Below are positions 63,690 through 64,000 of a stretch of DNA of 64,000 nt, piece after piece. The notes under the pieces are model-generated. The model was not told where the DNA came from. It made no database searches and worked only from the letters and a program-made list of their open reading frames with translations. Every line of letters begins with the position of its first letter. The stretch's first letter is position 1. This DNA comes from Tretioscincus oriximinensis (taxonomy: Eukaryota; Chordata; Lepidosauria; Squamata; Gymnophthalmidae), in NCBI GenBank assembly GCA_022410635.1, contig JAJVDF010000214.1, forward strand, positions 473,166-537,165, read 5' to 3'. The translations under genes and the position numbers were made by a program.

Positions 63690-64000
63690 ATGAAGAATGT
63701 CCAGCAATGGACAAAAGGGTATAATTAAGGAGGACGTGGAGATTGCAGAGAGGTTAAATGAATTTTTTGCTTCAGTTTTCACTGAAGAAGACAGAGGGAA
63801 TTTACCCACAACAGATTTAGTTTTCTCAGAAAGAACACCAGAGGAATTGAACGGGATAGAGATAACAAGGGAGGAGGTCCTTGCTAGCCTAAATAAGCTG
63901 AACATTTATAAATCCCCAGGGCCAGACGGCATTCACCCAAGAATTCTTAAAGAACTCAAATGCGAAATTGCCGAACTTCTAACCAAAATATTTAATCTTT
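63690..64000 (+). mobile_element. CR1-type reverse transcriptase, 5' part, runs off the edge
   Basis: An open + strand frame from about 63718 to the edge encodes the linker and first fingers of a CR1-clade ORF2: ERLNEFFASVFTEE, REEVLASLNKLN, SPGPDGIHPRILKEL, CEIAELLTKIFNL. The SPGPDGIHPR motif is diagnostic. No stop is met in about 280 bp, so it may be a young copy. It is truncated 5' near 63690 and by the window at 3'. Confidence 0.88.

Overview
The window is vertebrate nuclear DNA, most likely from a squamate reptile (a lizard, possibly a gecko; the species call is inference). The evidence is split-gene structure with GT/AG introns and a dense mix of CR1, L2 and L1-like LINE fragments, Penelope-like debris, tRNA-derived SINEs and foldback MITEs. 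Three protein-coding genes are recognisable, in the order known from human 18p11.21: LDLRAD4 (+), FAM210A (-), RNMT (+).

Layout. 1-2294 is the last intron of LDLRAD4, with a hAT-like MITE and decayed L1-like sequence. 2295-2837 is its final coding exon, carrying two PPxY motifs and the PPNR SMAD-interaction motif; the 3' UTR follows. About 3.1-21 kb is intergenic and repeat-rich. FAM210A runs right to left: its 3' UTR probably starts near 21.1 kb, three coding exons lie at 25129-25428, 29297-29408 and 32745-33190, and a first intron of about 9 kb leads to a CpG island at about 42.3-43.3 kb. RNMT leaves the same island on the + strand. It has a non-coding exon ending at 43198 and ten coding exons from 45447 to 62462. 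The last coding exon, about 14 codons in human, lies beyond the window. A + strand CR1 reverse-transcriptase frame runs off the right edge.

FAM210A and RNMT are divergent and share a CpG-rich promoter with ZNF143-, CCAAT- and ETS-like motifs. RNMT makes the N7-methylguanosine mRNA cap in the nucleus; FAM210A is a mitochondrial inner-membrane protein; LDLRAD4 dampens TGF-beta signalling. They share a neighbourhood, not a pathway.

No wholly new gene system was found. The better leads are: a lineage expansion of the 11-residue coiled-coil repeat in FAM210A; a CR1 3' tail abutting the splice acceptor of the FAM210A start-codon exon; three short L1-like insertions with readable target-site duplications; a 0.4 kb long-armed foldback insertion inside a CR1 copy; several foldback MITE families; and an inverted pair of an unclassified repeat flanking an RNMT exon. 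Scattered single Ns and N-flanked poly-C/poly-G runs look like assembly artefacts, and two fall in codons.
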